DNA of 64,000 nt from NCBI GenBank assembly GCA_004794655.1, contig SMMW01000003.1, positions 19,238,501-19,302,500 on the forward strand. The letters are read 5' to 3'. Below, piece after piece: positions 32,100-41,470 of this stretch. The stretch's first letter is position 1, and each line of letters starts with the position of its first letter. Source of the stretch: Marisa cornuarietis (taxonomy: Eukaryota; Mollusca; Gastropoda; Architaenioglossa; Ampullariidae). The notes under the pieces are model-generated. The model saw only the letters and a list, made by a program, of their open reading frames with translations, was not told the DNA's origin and did no database searches. Both the position numbers and the translations under genes were made by a program.

Positions 32100-33552
32100 T
32101 TGGGATACTGTTTAAAAATTAAAGATATGCTCAGTTCTCTTCACCCTGTCCAGAAGGTTGAGATTTGTCAAGAACAAGTTGTGGAGTTGTTTCAGCGAGT
32201 AAACATTCGCAAAGCTTCAGGTCCGGATGGTATTTGCAGCAGAAAATTGCGTTTCTGTGTGAACCAACTTGGAGGCATTTTCCAACACCTTTATCAGTGC
32301 TCTATGGATTCACTCTCCATCCCAGCTGCTTGGAAACTATCTACCATTGTCCCAGTTCTGCAGAAAGCTTCAGCTCAGCATCTCAACGACTTTAGACCAG
32401 TGGCCTTAACATCATTGGTCATGAAAGTATTGGAGACAATCATCAAATCATTGATTCTAAAAGCCACTAACAATTGTCTTGACCCCTTGCAATTTGCTTT
32501 CCAGCCCAAACAAAGTGTTGATGCTAAACTGTTCATCCTCCACACTTTACTCAAACACCTGGAGAATCCACAAGCCCATGCACGACTGCTGTTTGCTGAC
32601 TTCTCATCAGCCTTCAACACCATCCAACCACATATCCTAGCTAGAAGACTCCTCGATGAGTTTTCCTTTAATCATCGGCTAGTGTCATGGATCATCCACT
32701 TTTTTGGCTGACAGGCAGCAGTGAGTACTTGTCAATGGTACTTTTTCTGACATAATCACAACGTGCACCAGCTCACCTCAAGGCTGTGTTTTATCCCCAC
32801 TTCTGTTTATTCTGTATACCAACAGTTGTCGTAGTAAACATGAAGGTCAATACCTCGTCAAATTCTCTGATGACACGGCACTGCTCTCTCCTTAGCGGGC
32901 CAACAGATACCCATGGTGTAGCCATGGAAGAATTTACTGCCTGGTGGGATGACAATTTCTTAGAATTTAATGTAAGACCAAAGAGATGGTTTTTGATTTC
33001 CATCGGAATTCTCCACCAAGTCCTGTAAGTGTCATCCACAACAAGGAGGTGGAAATGGTTCCTGTTTTTAAATACTTGGGCACCATCTTCGACAGGCGAC
33101 TTTGCTTGGATGTCAACACCCAAGCTGTCGTGAAGAAGGCTCAGCAGCGCCTCTTCCTTCTCCGGAAGCTGAAGTCTTTCTCTGTCTCCCACCAATTTCT
33201 TCAGCTTTTTTATAGATCGCACAAAGAAAGCATGCTGCCCTTCTCATTTATCTGCTTCTACAACAGCTTATTGGTGAAGGACAAGAGCAGCCTACATTGT
33301 GTGGTATCCACCTGCTCAAAAGTCATTGGGACAGCCCAAAGTACTCTTCAGACTCTGTATAACAGGCAGACATTTCTGAAAGTGTCTGCAATCCTTCGTG
33401 ATGACAGGCATGTCCTGTCAAGAGAGTTTGTCCAGCTCCGATCGGGCCACCGATTTTGTGTGCCTGCATGCAGGACTAACAGACTGCGACTGTCATTTGC
33501 TGTTTTGGCTGTGCGTCTTTTGAATGGTGCTTTGCGAATGAATGAAACATGA
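32100..33552 (+). pseudogene. CR1-A copy 2 reverse transcriptase
   Basis: RT with intact motif order and catalytic FSDD, but at least two frame changes: after HFFG near 32711, and near 32890-32990. The last block reads DFHRNSPPSPVSVIHNKEVEM, KYLGTIFDRRLCLD, AQQRLFLLRKLKSFSVS, FYRSHKESMLPFSF and ends ALRMNET. Codons 33217-33354 are duplicated almost exactly at 41154-41291. Confidence 0.82.
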
Positions 33553-33579
33553 ATGTGGAAGTCTGTTTGGTGCATACGA

Positions 33580-33670
33580 ATGTGTGTGTGTGTTGTGTGT
33601 GTGTTTGGTGTGGGTGTTCTGTATGTGTTGTGTGTCTGTGTTTGGTGTGTGTGTGTGTGTGTGTTGTGTT
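33580..33670 (+). repeat. (GT)n-rich 3' UTR of CR1-A copy 2
   Basis: Degenerate GTGTGTGT with TTGTGT interruptions between the RT stop and the AATAAA. Copies 1 and 3 have shorter GT runs at the same place (4992-5016 and 45719-45733), so it belongs to the element rather than the intron. Confidence 0.8.
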
Positions 33671-33733
33671 AAATTTTATCAAGCTGCCACCAAATTGCCC
33701 TCTGGGACAAATAAAGTATTATCTTATCTTGTG

Positions 33734-34290
33734 AACTGGTGATGGGAAGAAGGATGATAGCTGAGATGATTATAGGGCACCTGTTCCCAGGATGACCAGA
33801 GCACCCGAAAGGACAGCAAGGAAAGGTGACAGACCGCCACGATTTATGACCATGTCCCTGGCAGGTCACTCAGCCAAAGCCAGGGAGACATTTATCAGGT
33901 CCCTCTCCCACAATCTCAACAGCAGCAGTTATGATTCCACTTATCACCCTTGACTCTCTCTCCTTTACTTAATTTGCTCTTTATGAGGGATTATGTCTCA
34001 AATAATGGGGGGGGGAGCAAACAGATATTCCTTCCCCTCCTGTATTTCCATTGAGGGGACGGCTGCCCCCACTGGCCCCCTTGTTCCTATCCCACTGACA
34101 GACTGGTGAATTGTTTATGCTTACCAGGCCTATGGCTAATACACTGTGGGGCAATTCACCTTTACTGTTTGAATTATGTAACTGAGAATTTCATAAGTAT
34201 TAGGCACTATATATTAATATTGGGTGTAATAAGAGATGTCAGAGAAAATGTTACAAACTACAAACTACAAGTGTATCAAACAGAACTCAC
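33734..34290. other. Intron sequence, no feature
   Basis: Nothing recognised. Confidence 0.45.
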
Positions 34291-34367
34291 CTTGTATTTC
34301 TGAGCCACTCAAACCAAACAGCTTTGTGATGAGGTGCTGAAAATGTTAGTTCTCCATTCTCTGCCAC
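34291..34367 (-). CDS. VARS2: Valine--tRNA ligase exon e
   Basis: 25 codons plus two bases; acceptor AG at 34369-34368, donor GTGAGT. It reads VAENGELTFSAPHHKAVWFE and WLRNT, ending phase 2 and joining exon f as an Arg codon. It corresponds to the stretch 'V(x)SGxLxxxPxxxxxxWxxWLxxIxDWCxSRQ' of the family. On its own it would be hard to identify; its phase and position between exons d and f decide the call. Confidence 0.88.
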
Positions 34368-34689
34368 CTTCAGGACATCCAGAAAAGTTATAAAAATTTG
34401 TGTTAATCATTAGTCTTTCAAAAAAACCACATTGATGTATCTGTTCCTCACCCCAGTCAAAACTAACTCAGTGATGGTCGCTAAAGTTTTACTTTCTGAG
34501 GACTACTTTATAAGCCAGCAACATTTTCAGATCTGGCTGGATGTAATCATTGAAAAAAAGTTAATAAAGTTTATATAAATGCTTCCCTTGAACTTTCTAT
34601 TTTTATCCAAAACCCAAAAAACCAAAAACCAAACACAACAAAATAAATAGAGAAGTTAATCATAACAAGGCATAGAGATTTGACATGGG

Positions 34690-34727
34690 CAAGGACTTGT
34701 TAGCGTTTTACGCCGTACTAGCAACTA
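34690..34727 (-). mobile_element. Nimb-like LINE H, 3' end (left of TIR transposon)
   Basis: TTAGCGTTTTACGCCGTACTAGCAACTA is the common Nimb-like 3' end, cut exactly at TA by the DNA transposon beginning at 34728. The other side resumes at 38916 with TAAGGCTATATCACAG. Confidence 0.75.
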
Positions 34728-35290
34728 CCCAGCAAACAAGCCTAGCTTGGGCCATTCTTGGTGAAAACTTGTAACATTGGTTTGCCCATTATCAAGCACA
34801 TGCCGGCATTTGTCAGTGTTCGCCATGCATGCGCAACATGATCTGTGGTGGGAAGATTGGCAAAGATTGGCAACCCGCCAATATTCGCGACTGAATCATG
34901 GCGGCCTAGATTGAACCAGTACGTGTCGCTGACATGAATATTCATGACTATCAAGTCATCGTTCACTAAAAATATATTACATTGCATGTGTTTGTAACTA
35001 TAATGATTTTGTAGATTGTTGAATAACGTATACATATATTTGAGACTTTATGGTTATCAGTCTCACAAAATACAAAGTAAATATAGCATCAAGCACGCTC
35101 ACTCGCACAAACCTTCCCACATGTTGCTGCATGTGCCATGTAAATACCACGAAATAAAGTTGCTCGCTGTTTGAGTTCGAGTTCTTTACTGGTCTTCAGT
35201 TACAGAGCTTCACATTTCATCACAAGTTTTCAAGGTACAGGTATCCAAATTTTGAATATTCATCGATCAATATCTGAAATTTGAGCAAAG

Positions 35291-35428
35291 ATGAGCAATT
35301 CCTACTTAGCCAACTGGAGACGCACTGAAAGAAATGACACCAGAGACATATGGCTGTGCTGGTCTAAAGCAAGATCTAGACTTCAAAGAAAAGTAGAAAC
35401 CAACAATGAAATTGTCTTTTTAAATTAG
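35291..35428 (+). pseudogene. Transposon ORF remnant 1
   Basis: About 45 codons starting MSNSYLANWRRTERNDTRD, basic and Trp-containing, ending in a stop. No family recognised. It is the first coding-like piece inside the TIR element. Confidence 0.3.
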
Positions 35429-36156
35429 GGAGAGGTGGATTTGTCTCTGCTTAAAGACAGTAATCTCCATTTATCTGTTGGTCATACAGTCTCCACTGGA
35501 CTACATGCATTTAAAGTTTAAATGTCACTAGAAGATTGTGCTTTTGATTAAAAAATCAGCAAAGGTTTTTGGCTTGATATTAATGCAAGCAAACAAATTT
35601 AAGTACTCTTCAGCAGTCAAAGGGCTATACATTCCTAGAGAGTTTTCTAGGAAATGTTGTATTAATGAAACTGAAAGGTGGAAAGCAACTGATTTCAGGT
35701 AGTTCCTGCTTTATAATGGTACTGTGTCCATTGCTTAATCTGCGTTGATTTTACTCTTTTCAAATGAATATGACTTCATTTACTGTCTAAATAAGTACAG
35801 ATGAATCAAGATTCTTAATTTTTTTGGGGGGTATTCTCTTAAGGCACTTGTCATATTTTAAAATATGCTAAGCTTTTCAAACTACATGCTGAGTTTACTT
35901 CTTTTAAAACATAACATTCTTCTTTAACCTGTAGCATCTAAGGAATATTTTCCTTGTTCTTCATAAAATAAAAGAATTGGGTATGCTTTAATTATCTTAA
36001 GTACACCTTATAGAAATGCATTATTAAAAAGTCAAGAAAAACATTTAATAAGACTTTTTAAAACTAATTTCTCAAAATTCTTCTATAGCAAAATATCTCT
36101 AGCTTTTTCTATTGATATGTTTCATGATATAACATGAATCTTATTTTATTTCAAAG

Positions 36157-36360
36157 GATGTACCACATTATCAAGATCATAGAAAATGGAAAGAAATCCA
36201 CAGCTATTGTGCCTGATGAATGGTTGGTGTCAGGCAGCACAAATAAATACTTTTGGCCTATTGGGGATTGAACATGGGGTTAAAAACTGTAGGAAGCTGG
36301 GCCCAGTTGGGATGTTTATTCCTATGAAAGAATCATCATAACCACATGTAAGTAACTTTG
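36157..36360 (+). pseudogene. Transposon ORF remnant 2 (possible accessory domain exon)
   Basis: After a splice-like AAAG the translation gives MYHIIKIIENGKKSTAIVPD and EWLVSGSTNKYFWPIGD, then a stop and shifted continuation EAGPSWDVYSYERIII, ending at GTAAGT (36350). The pattern (V-x-F...VVPxxW...YWP...W..Y..R) resembles the N-terminal domain of many transposon-linked invertebrate proteins that also carry DUF4806; this is from memory and unverified. Already frameshifted. Confidence 0.4.
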
Positions 36361-37011
36361 TGGTCTATATATGTGCTAGTACAATTTCTCTTTCTTTGTT
36401 AAAAAAGTAAGTTTATAATTTCATCTAATGCATTAAGCCAAACAGACTATCTTTTGGCTTTCGTCACTTTGTGTCATTCTGCTACTGCCTTCAAGTCGAA
36501 AACTCAAGACATGCTTTTTCAAGACAGTGACTTCACTATGACCTGTCCAGACCATGAGTGTGCATAGCGCATGTCTATGTCCGTATCTCCTATGTATGTG
36601 TGTCTGTTATATGAAAAGTGTGTTGGTATTATTATTATACATTGAATACAGTAAGCCATGCATTGTTTTAATATTTACTAATAATTTAGTTTATTTGTGA
36701 ATATATTGGTGTAGTGATTTGTCTCTATGTACTTTATTTCTGAAATTTTGGCAACATTATACAAGAGAAGTGTCAGCCCCATCCAAAAAAGGCAGAAGAC
36801 ACAAGTGACCTACGTAGCAGCTGCTTGTCAGATGCCTTTGACAGCGCATTTAAAAAAATTTAAGCCAGTCCCAAGAAGGTTATTGCTAGTGCTTCTGCTC
36901 TTTTATTTGTCATTCGCTTCTTCTTTCTGAATAAACAACTCAAAATAAATTATGATCATGACATGAGCAAAAGACGTTTTTGTGATTTGATACCAAATTT
37001 GCTTGTTTTAG

Positions 37012-37096
37012 GAGCCCTGGCTGAGATGAGAGCAACAACACATCACCGGTTCAGTTCAGACCCCACTGAGGCCAATAACCTCACAACTGAACAGTA
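37012..37096 (+). pseudogene. Transposon ORF remnant 3 (exon-like)
   Basis: Bounded by TTTTAG and GTAAGAT; reads ALAEMRATTHHRFSSDPTEA and NNLTTEQ. Together with the flanking exon-like pieces it suggests an intron-containing transposon gene. Confidence 0.4.
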
Positions 37097-37436
37097 AGAT
37101 TTTAGCTTATTATTTCAGAGATCTAGGTGGACTGGAGTACTATCAAGATTCAAGCGTCTGATAACTCTGATCATATCAAGTGTAGTACTCCTACATGTAT
37201 GCTTTAAAAAAATAAGAAATTTGTTGGGGAAGGGGCCAAGGAAAAGTATGTGTGAGCTGCATCATTTTGCTACTTCATTGTACATGGGAATTGTACATTA
37301 CAAAACATGACTGTTGTAGTTTATATCAGCTGTTAATCTATAGACAGCATGCTTATCTGAGTAAGGTAACTGAACATTTGTAAATTTATTGATTCATTTA
37401 GACAGCACATCATTTGACAGCAATGTTTGTTTTTCA

Positions 37437-37577
37437 GTATCAGCTGATTCAAGAAAACGAGCAAAGTCGCGTTCCCAGCACCTCCGAGACCCATGGGAAT
37501 CCTGCAAACACCATCCCTTGTCAGTTGTGTTTTGTCTGATCCCTCATCTACAGAACCAGGATCATCCGCTGCTATCA
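37437..37577 (+). pseudogene. Transposon ORF remnant 4 (exon-like)
   Basis: Bounded by TTTTTCAG and GTAAGATAC. One frame reads QLIQENEQSRVPSTSETHGN, another gives SDPSSTEPGSSAAIN, so a frameshift is likely. Low-complexity Ser/Pro/Thr-rich linker. Confidence 0.4.
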
Positions 37578-37869
37578 ACTGTAAGATACTACTTGGACTT
37601 TTAGCTAGTAAATATTGAAGGGAAGTAGAATGACCTTGTGGCCTGTTTTATACACCTTAAAACATTAGCATGAATATATCAACATTAAAAAAAAATTTCC
37701 ATCAGACAGACAGTATTGACATCTTTTGCTACACCGACTTTTGTCAGATTTTACATAAACTTCTAGACTACATTTAGAGACTTTATTTTTTATGTATAAG
37801 AAAGATTTAGTCCCTTTGTACCTACACTTAAATAGATGAGCATTAAGAGAGGTTTTTTGTTGTTTTTCA

Positions 37870-37948
37870 GGGGCCAGCATTAAACCTACATCTTCCTCTA
37901 TGCCACCAGTACCAGGGGCATCTTCAGGCACTGCTGTTGGATGTAAGA
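37870..37948 (+). pseudogene. Transposon ORF remnant 5 (exon-like)
   Basis: Bounded by TTTTTCAG and GTAAGATTCC; reads ASIKPTSSSMPPVPGASSGT and AVG. A Ser/Pro-rich linker like remnant 4. No downstream transposase domain follows before the right TIR. Confidence 0.4.
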
Positions 37949-38559
37949 TTCCATATAAATGTTTGTATATTGAGAGAATTAGAAGTTTCAATGTACTGAA
38001 ATTACTTTGTGTGTATTGACTTATTTGTATTCATTTATTTGATTTGAGTGTGCACTGTAGTTCTTTTGGGAGGGATGTTTGTATGTAAAAAAGCAAGTTG
38101 ATAGCATCGGAACATGCTGATATTTTGATATGTCTGTATTTGACAATATTGTGTGCTCAACGTCTTTTTGTGAGGGGTGTTTGTATATAAACATTGTTTT
38201 TTTTTTCAAAATATATAGGAAACATCTGAAGAATCAGTGCAATGGATGGCCTAGAAAAAACAAGATATCATTATGCTGATATATGGATATTTATGCATTT
38301 GTATATCTTTTGGACGGGATGTTTTTGTGTGTGTGTATATATATATATACGTGTGTGTATATAGAAAGTAAGTGGAAATAAAATGGCTATTGTTCATATT
38401 TACTGTGTTCTGCTGGTTAAATCATGATAAAGAATTGTTTGCCTGCTGGTTATGATATGGAATGAATAATGTATCCTAATATGGTTTCTGAGCATATAGA
38501 ACAACTTGCAAGTAAATAGCTAGTGTTAGTCTTGTTCTAATGACTTATCAACTGAAGGA

Positions 38560-38915
38560 TGTTTTATTATTAAACCAAACTGTCTTGAGCTGCTGCAAAA
38601 AAAAAAAGCATGGAACAGAGGGTTAATGGGATCCAAAAACATAACTGAGTCAAGATTGGTTGAAATGCAGGGTTTCCTTGGAATCTTGAACAATGCACGT
38701 TTGACCCAAGATTGGTCTATTGTTACATAGACTGGTCCAATATTGGGATAAGATGGGTGAAACATTGGTGCCATGATTCAGCCAATCTTGGACCAAGTGT
38801 GGACCAAATTTCATTCTCATCTAGGGCCAATATTGCACCAAGGAAGAGCCAATATTGGTGCTAATGGAGACCAATGAGGCACCAAGCTTGGGCCGATCTA
38901 GGTGTGTTTGCTGGG
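38560..38915. repeat. Clustered subterminal motifs of the TIR transposon
   Basis: Many copies of CCAAT(A/C)TTGG and ACCAAG variants, in both orientations, lie in the last 300 bp (for example near 38655, 38700, 38730, 38786, 38830, 38853). A smaller set is at the left end (34836-34900). Such arrays often serve as transposase-binding sites; here that is inference. Confidence 0.6.
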
Positions 38916-39446
38916 TAAGGCTATATCACAGAAAAAACATAGTGATTCATTCAAACGTTAGGAAACAAAACCCTAAGGTGATACAGTAACAATGTCCTTA
39001 TCAATAACAAGCAACATAAGGAAAAAGGATAATATAAAATATTAAATATTAAATAAAATATTACCTACCAGGTAATATGTAAAATGGGTATTAACACCAA
39101 AATTAAAACTAAAATCTAACAACATAACACCATTAAATCCAATGACAAAGCCCTATCATCTTTAAAAATGAAAAAATAGTTGTGAATGGGATGGACCTAA
39201 ACAAGGAAAACCAAAAAGCATGCTGTAAAAAATTGCTGGTGGATATTCTGGAGACCAGGACAAGTAATTAAAACCTGTACGACATCAAAACTTTTCAGGC
39301 AGAAAGGACAAACTAGTGGGGGTTCAATTAATAAAAAGGTAGGAATGTGTGGCATATGTGTGTCCCATTGTAAGTCAGCTAAATACCACCTCCTCCCACC
39401 TCACATAGCAGCATAAAGGTGGGCAGACAAAGACAGGGAAAGAAAT
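38916..39446 (-). mobile_element. Nimb-like LINE H, body (right of TIR transposon)
   Basis: Continues from 34727: TAAGGCTATATCACAG, 3' UTR, then the region shared with 20640-20825 and 22310-22590 (ATCTTTAAAAATGAAAAAATAG, the Cys box near 39290, and GGCATATGTGTGTCC at 39352). No open frame. It ends where the 298-bp direct repeat begins. Confidence 0.7.
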
Positions 39447-39744
39447 GCAATGGTTACAGAGCAAGGCCAGATAAATCCTGTTCTGAGGATGCTAGTGCAA
39501 CTCTGCTGTAAATACTCTAGATGGTACCGATCAGTCGCATCACCTTGTTGGGTTATGTGGTGGGTGGGTAGCTGAAAGAATGAATTGTAAATCTTTAAAA
39601 TATGGCAGTCAAAACATGGGAAATGTGAAAGGGAGGATGAGTTGTCTTTGGACAGTGAGGATGAGATAGAGTGTGAGAAAGTCTGTCAAGGGGGCCTGAC
39701 CTCGTTTTCTAGTAGTAGAGGGTGCAGAGTCGGCCCAGCCGCTC
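39447..39744. repeat. 298-bp direct repeat, left copy
   Basis: Matches 40292-40589 with two mismatches that I can see (A/T near the left end, T/C in CTTTGGAC against CTTCGGAC). Offset 845 bp. The ends (GCAATGG...CCGCTC) are not LTR-like and no target duplication flanks the pair. Confidence 0.92.
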
Positions 39745-40100
39745 AATTTAAAAGGACTTCAGACCACCATCTGTGGGAATACACAGTTATGGCAAACTCT
39801 GTGCAGTCACTTGACAAAGTAACTGCCTTAAAATCACAGCTGTGGCAGTTACAAGCTTGTGGCATTGAAATGCAGTCAGTGAGAGAAAAACGGCCCAGCC
39901 AAAAGTTGAATGGGGACACAGCAGCTAGAAAGACAGTCCCTCCCAGCCCACTTGACATGTCTGCGCCATGTTATCTACTGGTGCTGTGGGGGTGGGGATG
40001 GAGGGGGTTGGGCACAAGTAAGCTGAGTATCCTATCAAAGTGGCAACAACAAGGGAAATGTCACCATGGACAGCAAGTCAGTCAAAGGGTGAGACCTTGA
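39642..40100 (+). CDS. Hypothetical ORF between the direct repeats
   Basis: 152 codons: an acidic start (SLDSEDEIECEKV), a Ser/Gly/Arg patch, then VQSLDKVTALKSQLWQLQAC which could form a short amphipathic helix, and a Trp/Gly-rich end. No family recognised. A second frame at 40040-40420 overlaps its end. The first 34 codons lie inside the left direct repeat and recur in the right copy. It could be part of a decayed element gag-like frame, or chance. Confidence 0.25.
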   Translation: MSLDSEDEIECEKVCQGGLTSFSSSRGCRVGPAAQFKRTSDHHLWEYTVMANSVQSLDKVTALKSQLWQLQACGIEMQSVREKRPSQKLNGDTAARKTVPPSPLDMSAPCYLLVLWGWGWRGLGTSKLSILSKWQQQGKCHHGQQVSQRVRP

Positions 40101-40291
40101 TACATCTGCATGCTGTTGACACAACAGTTAAAGATGGGCATCATCCTGGTCAAAAGCAGATGTTACAAGAAAATCTCTTCCACCCACCCATTCACACTTT
40201 GCCAGACCAGGAACCTAGTGCCGAAAAACATCAAGACCAGGAGAACATCACAGAAAATGGCACTGTAAAGATATGGCCTGCGACAGTGACA

Positions 40292-40589
40292 GCAATGGTT
40301 ACAGTGCAAGGCCAGATAAATCCTGTTCTGAGGATGCTAGTGCAACTCTGCTGTAAATACTCTAGATGGTACCGATCAGTCGCATCACCTTGTTGGGTTA
40401 TGTGGTGGGTGGGTAGCTGAAAGAATGAATTGTAAATCTTTAAAATATGGCAGTCAAAACATGGGAAATGTGAAAGGGAGGATGAGTTGTCTTCGGACAG
40501 TGAGGATGAGATAGAGTGTGAGAAAGTCTGTCAAGGGGGCCTGACCTCGTTTTCTAGTAGTAGAGGGTGCAGAGTCGGCCCAGCCGCTC
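40292..40589. repeat. 298-bp direct repeat, right copy
   Basis: See 39447-39744. The near-identity points to a recent duplication of an 845-bp unit or a segmental copy; the 547 bp between the repeats occurs once. Confidence 0.92.
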
Positions 40590-40764
40590 TCGTCACTCTC
40601 TCCTTTTTGCAATAGCTAAAATTTTAAAAGTATTTTATTAGGTTTTTACTCCATTAAAGAGCCAGAAAGTCTCTGAGGCCCTTCACAGAGGGGGTGGAAA
40701 ACAGTTTGTTGACCAACCCATTTAAGTTATCCTTCAGCTCTTGCAAGGGTCTGGGTGGTGGGTT

Positions 40765-41153
40765 CATTTGTAGTCCAGACCTCACTGGAATGTAGATGAT
40801 GATGATGATGATGATGATGTCGATTTATATTGCGCAGGTATCCATTCAAAAGAATGCTCATTGTGCAGCAAAAACAGAAGAGAAGAAAAATGAAACAATA
40901 GGAAACTAAAAAAAAAACAAAAGAAAAAAGAAATGGTGCTAGGTTGTTTAAGTCTGTCTTAAGTAAACAAAAGAGTCTTCAGTCTTTTCCGAAACATGGT
41001 TGCTGAGGCGATGGTGGAGAGTGACGATGGCAGAGCATTCCACAGCTTAGGTGCCGCGTATTTGAAGGTCCTGGCTCCAATGTCTTTTTGTCGGTGACAC
41101 CTCCATAGCCTTTGCTGACTGTCTACATTCCAGTGAGGTCTAGACTACAAATG
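40765..41153. repeat. 31-bp inverted repeat flanking a LINE 3' end
   Basis: The 31 bases at 40765-40795 (CATTTGTAGTC...) recur as reverse complement at 41123-41153 with one mismatch. The 327 bp between them are a LINE 3' end on minus. The structure could be a fold-back duplication. Confidence 0.88.
40798..41110 (-). mobile_element. CR1/L2-like LINE 3' end with (ATC)n tail
   Basis: On minus: RQKDIGARTFKYAAPKLWNA, LPSSLSTASATMFRKRLKTL, LFT and stop, the standard C-terminus of CR1/L2-type RT, then a 3' UTR and TGCGCAATATAAATCGACATC running into (ATC)n (plus strand GAT repeats at 40795-40818). It differs from CR1-A and CR1-B, so it is another family. Confidence 0.78.
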
Positions 41154-41291
41154 ATCGCACAAAGAAAGCATGCTGTCCTTCTCATTTATCTGCTTCTACA
41201 ACAGCTTATTGGTGAAGGACAAGAGCAGCCTACATCGTGTGGTATCCACCTGCTCAAAAGTCATTGGGACAGCCCAAAGTACTCTTCAGAC
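41154..41291 (+). pseudogene. Duplicated CR1-A fragment (RT C-terminus)
   Basis: Nearly identical to 33217-33354 of CR1-A copy 2 (two mismatches seen), covering SHKESMLPFSFICFYNSLLV and HRVVSTCSKVIGTAQS. It has neither the CR1-A start nor tail, and begins right at the end of the inverted repeat. It arose by a DNA-level copying event or from a closely related copy. Confidence 0.85.
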
Positions 41292-41404
41292 AGCGAGATT
41301 CTTACTTTGCAGAGACATCTCTATGCTCTGTCTCCTGGCCCTTGAAAATAAATCACTGAACCCGTGCAGGGAGGTCTCTTCTGAAAGACAAGCACAGTAC
41401 CTTG

Positions 41405-41470
41405 CTGATCACCGCATGAACCCCAAAATCTGCGGTCCGAAAAGTCTCCCACTGAGCTAAGTGTCACCCC
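41405..41470 (-). repeat. tRNA-like / SINE head
   Basis: On minus: TTAGCTCAGTGGGAGA (A-box-like, 41460-41445) and GGGGTTCATGCGGT (B-box-like, 41424-41411), with a plausible spacing. No proper tRNA cloverleaf with acceptor stem is visible, so a SINE head or tRNA relic is more likely than a working tRNA gene. Confidence 0.4.

Larger units (their letters stand above)
32075..33733 (+). mobile_element. CR1-A LINE, copy 2, 5' truncated
   Basis: Starts in the middle of the RT N-terminal region and runs to AATAAAGTATTATCTTATCTTG at 33707-33728, so the tail is a TTATC-type repeat. Frames: 32100-32711 (KASGPDGICSRKLR, NDFRPVALTSLVMK, LDPLQFAFQPKQSVDA, RLLFADFSSAFNT), a shifted part with SPQGCVLSPLLFILYT and FSDDTALLS (32775-32890), and 32986-33552 (thumb and C-terminus). 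The endonuclease and leader are absent. Confidence 0.85.
34728..38915 (+). mobile_element. TIR DNA transposon, 4188 bp, TA target duplication
   Basis: The left end CCCAGCAAACAAGCCTAG and the right end (reverse complement CCCAGCAAACACACCTAG) form terminal inverted repeats of about 18 bp, with weaker similarity inward. TA flanks both ends, and removing the element rejoins a Nimb-like 3' end without loss. Both termini carry clusters of CCAATATTGG or CCAATCTTGG-type motifs. Inside, short exon-like coding remnants lie on plus, but no DDE catalytic domain is seen, so this looks non-autonomous. I cannot assign a superfamily. Strand is given by the coding remnants. Confidence 0.78.

Noticed and set aside
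33542..33742. Val/Cys-rich open frames on plus
   Set aside because: They are translations of the (GT)n repeat in the CR1-A 3' UTR.
39447..40589. 298-bp repeats as LTRs of a small retrotransposon
   Set aside because: The ends are GCAATGG and CCGCTC rather than TG...CA, no target duplication flanks the pair, and no primer binding site or gag/pol lies between them.
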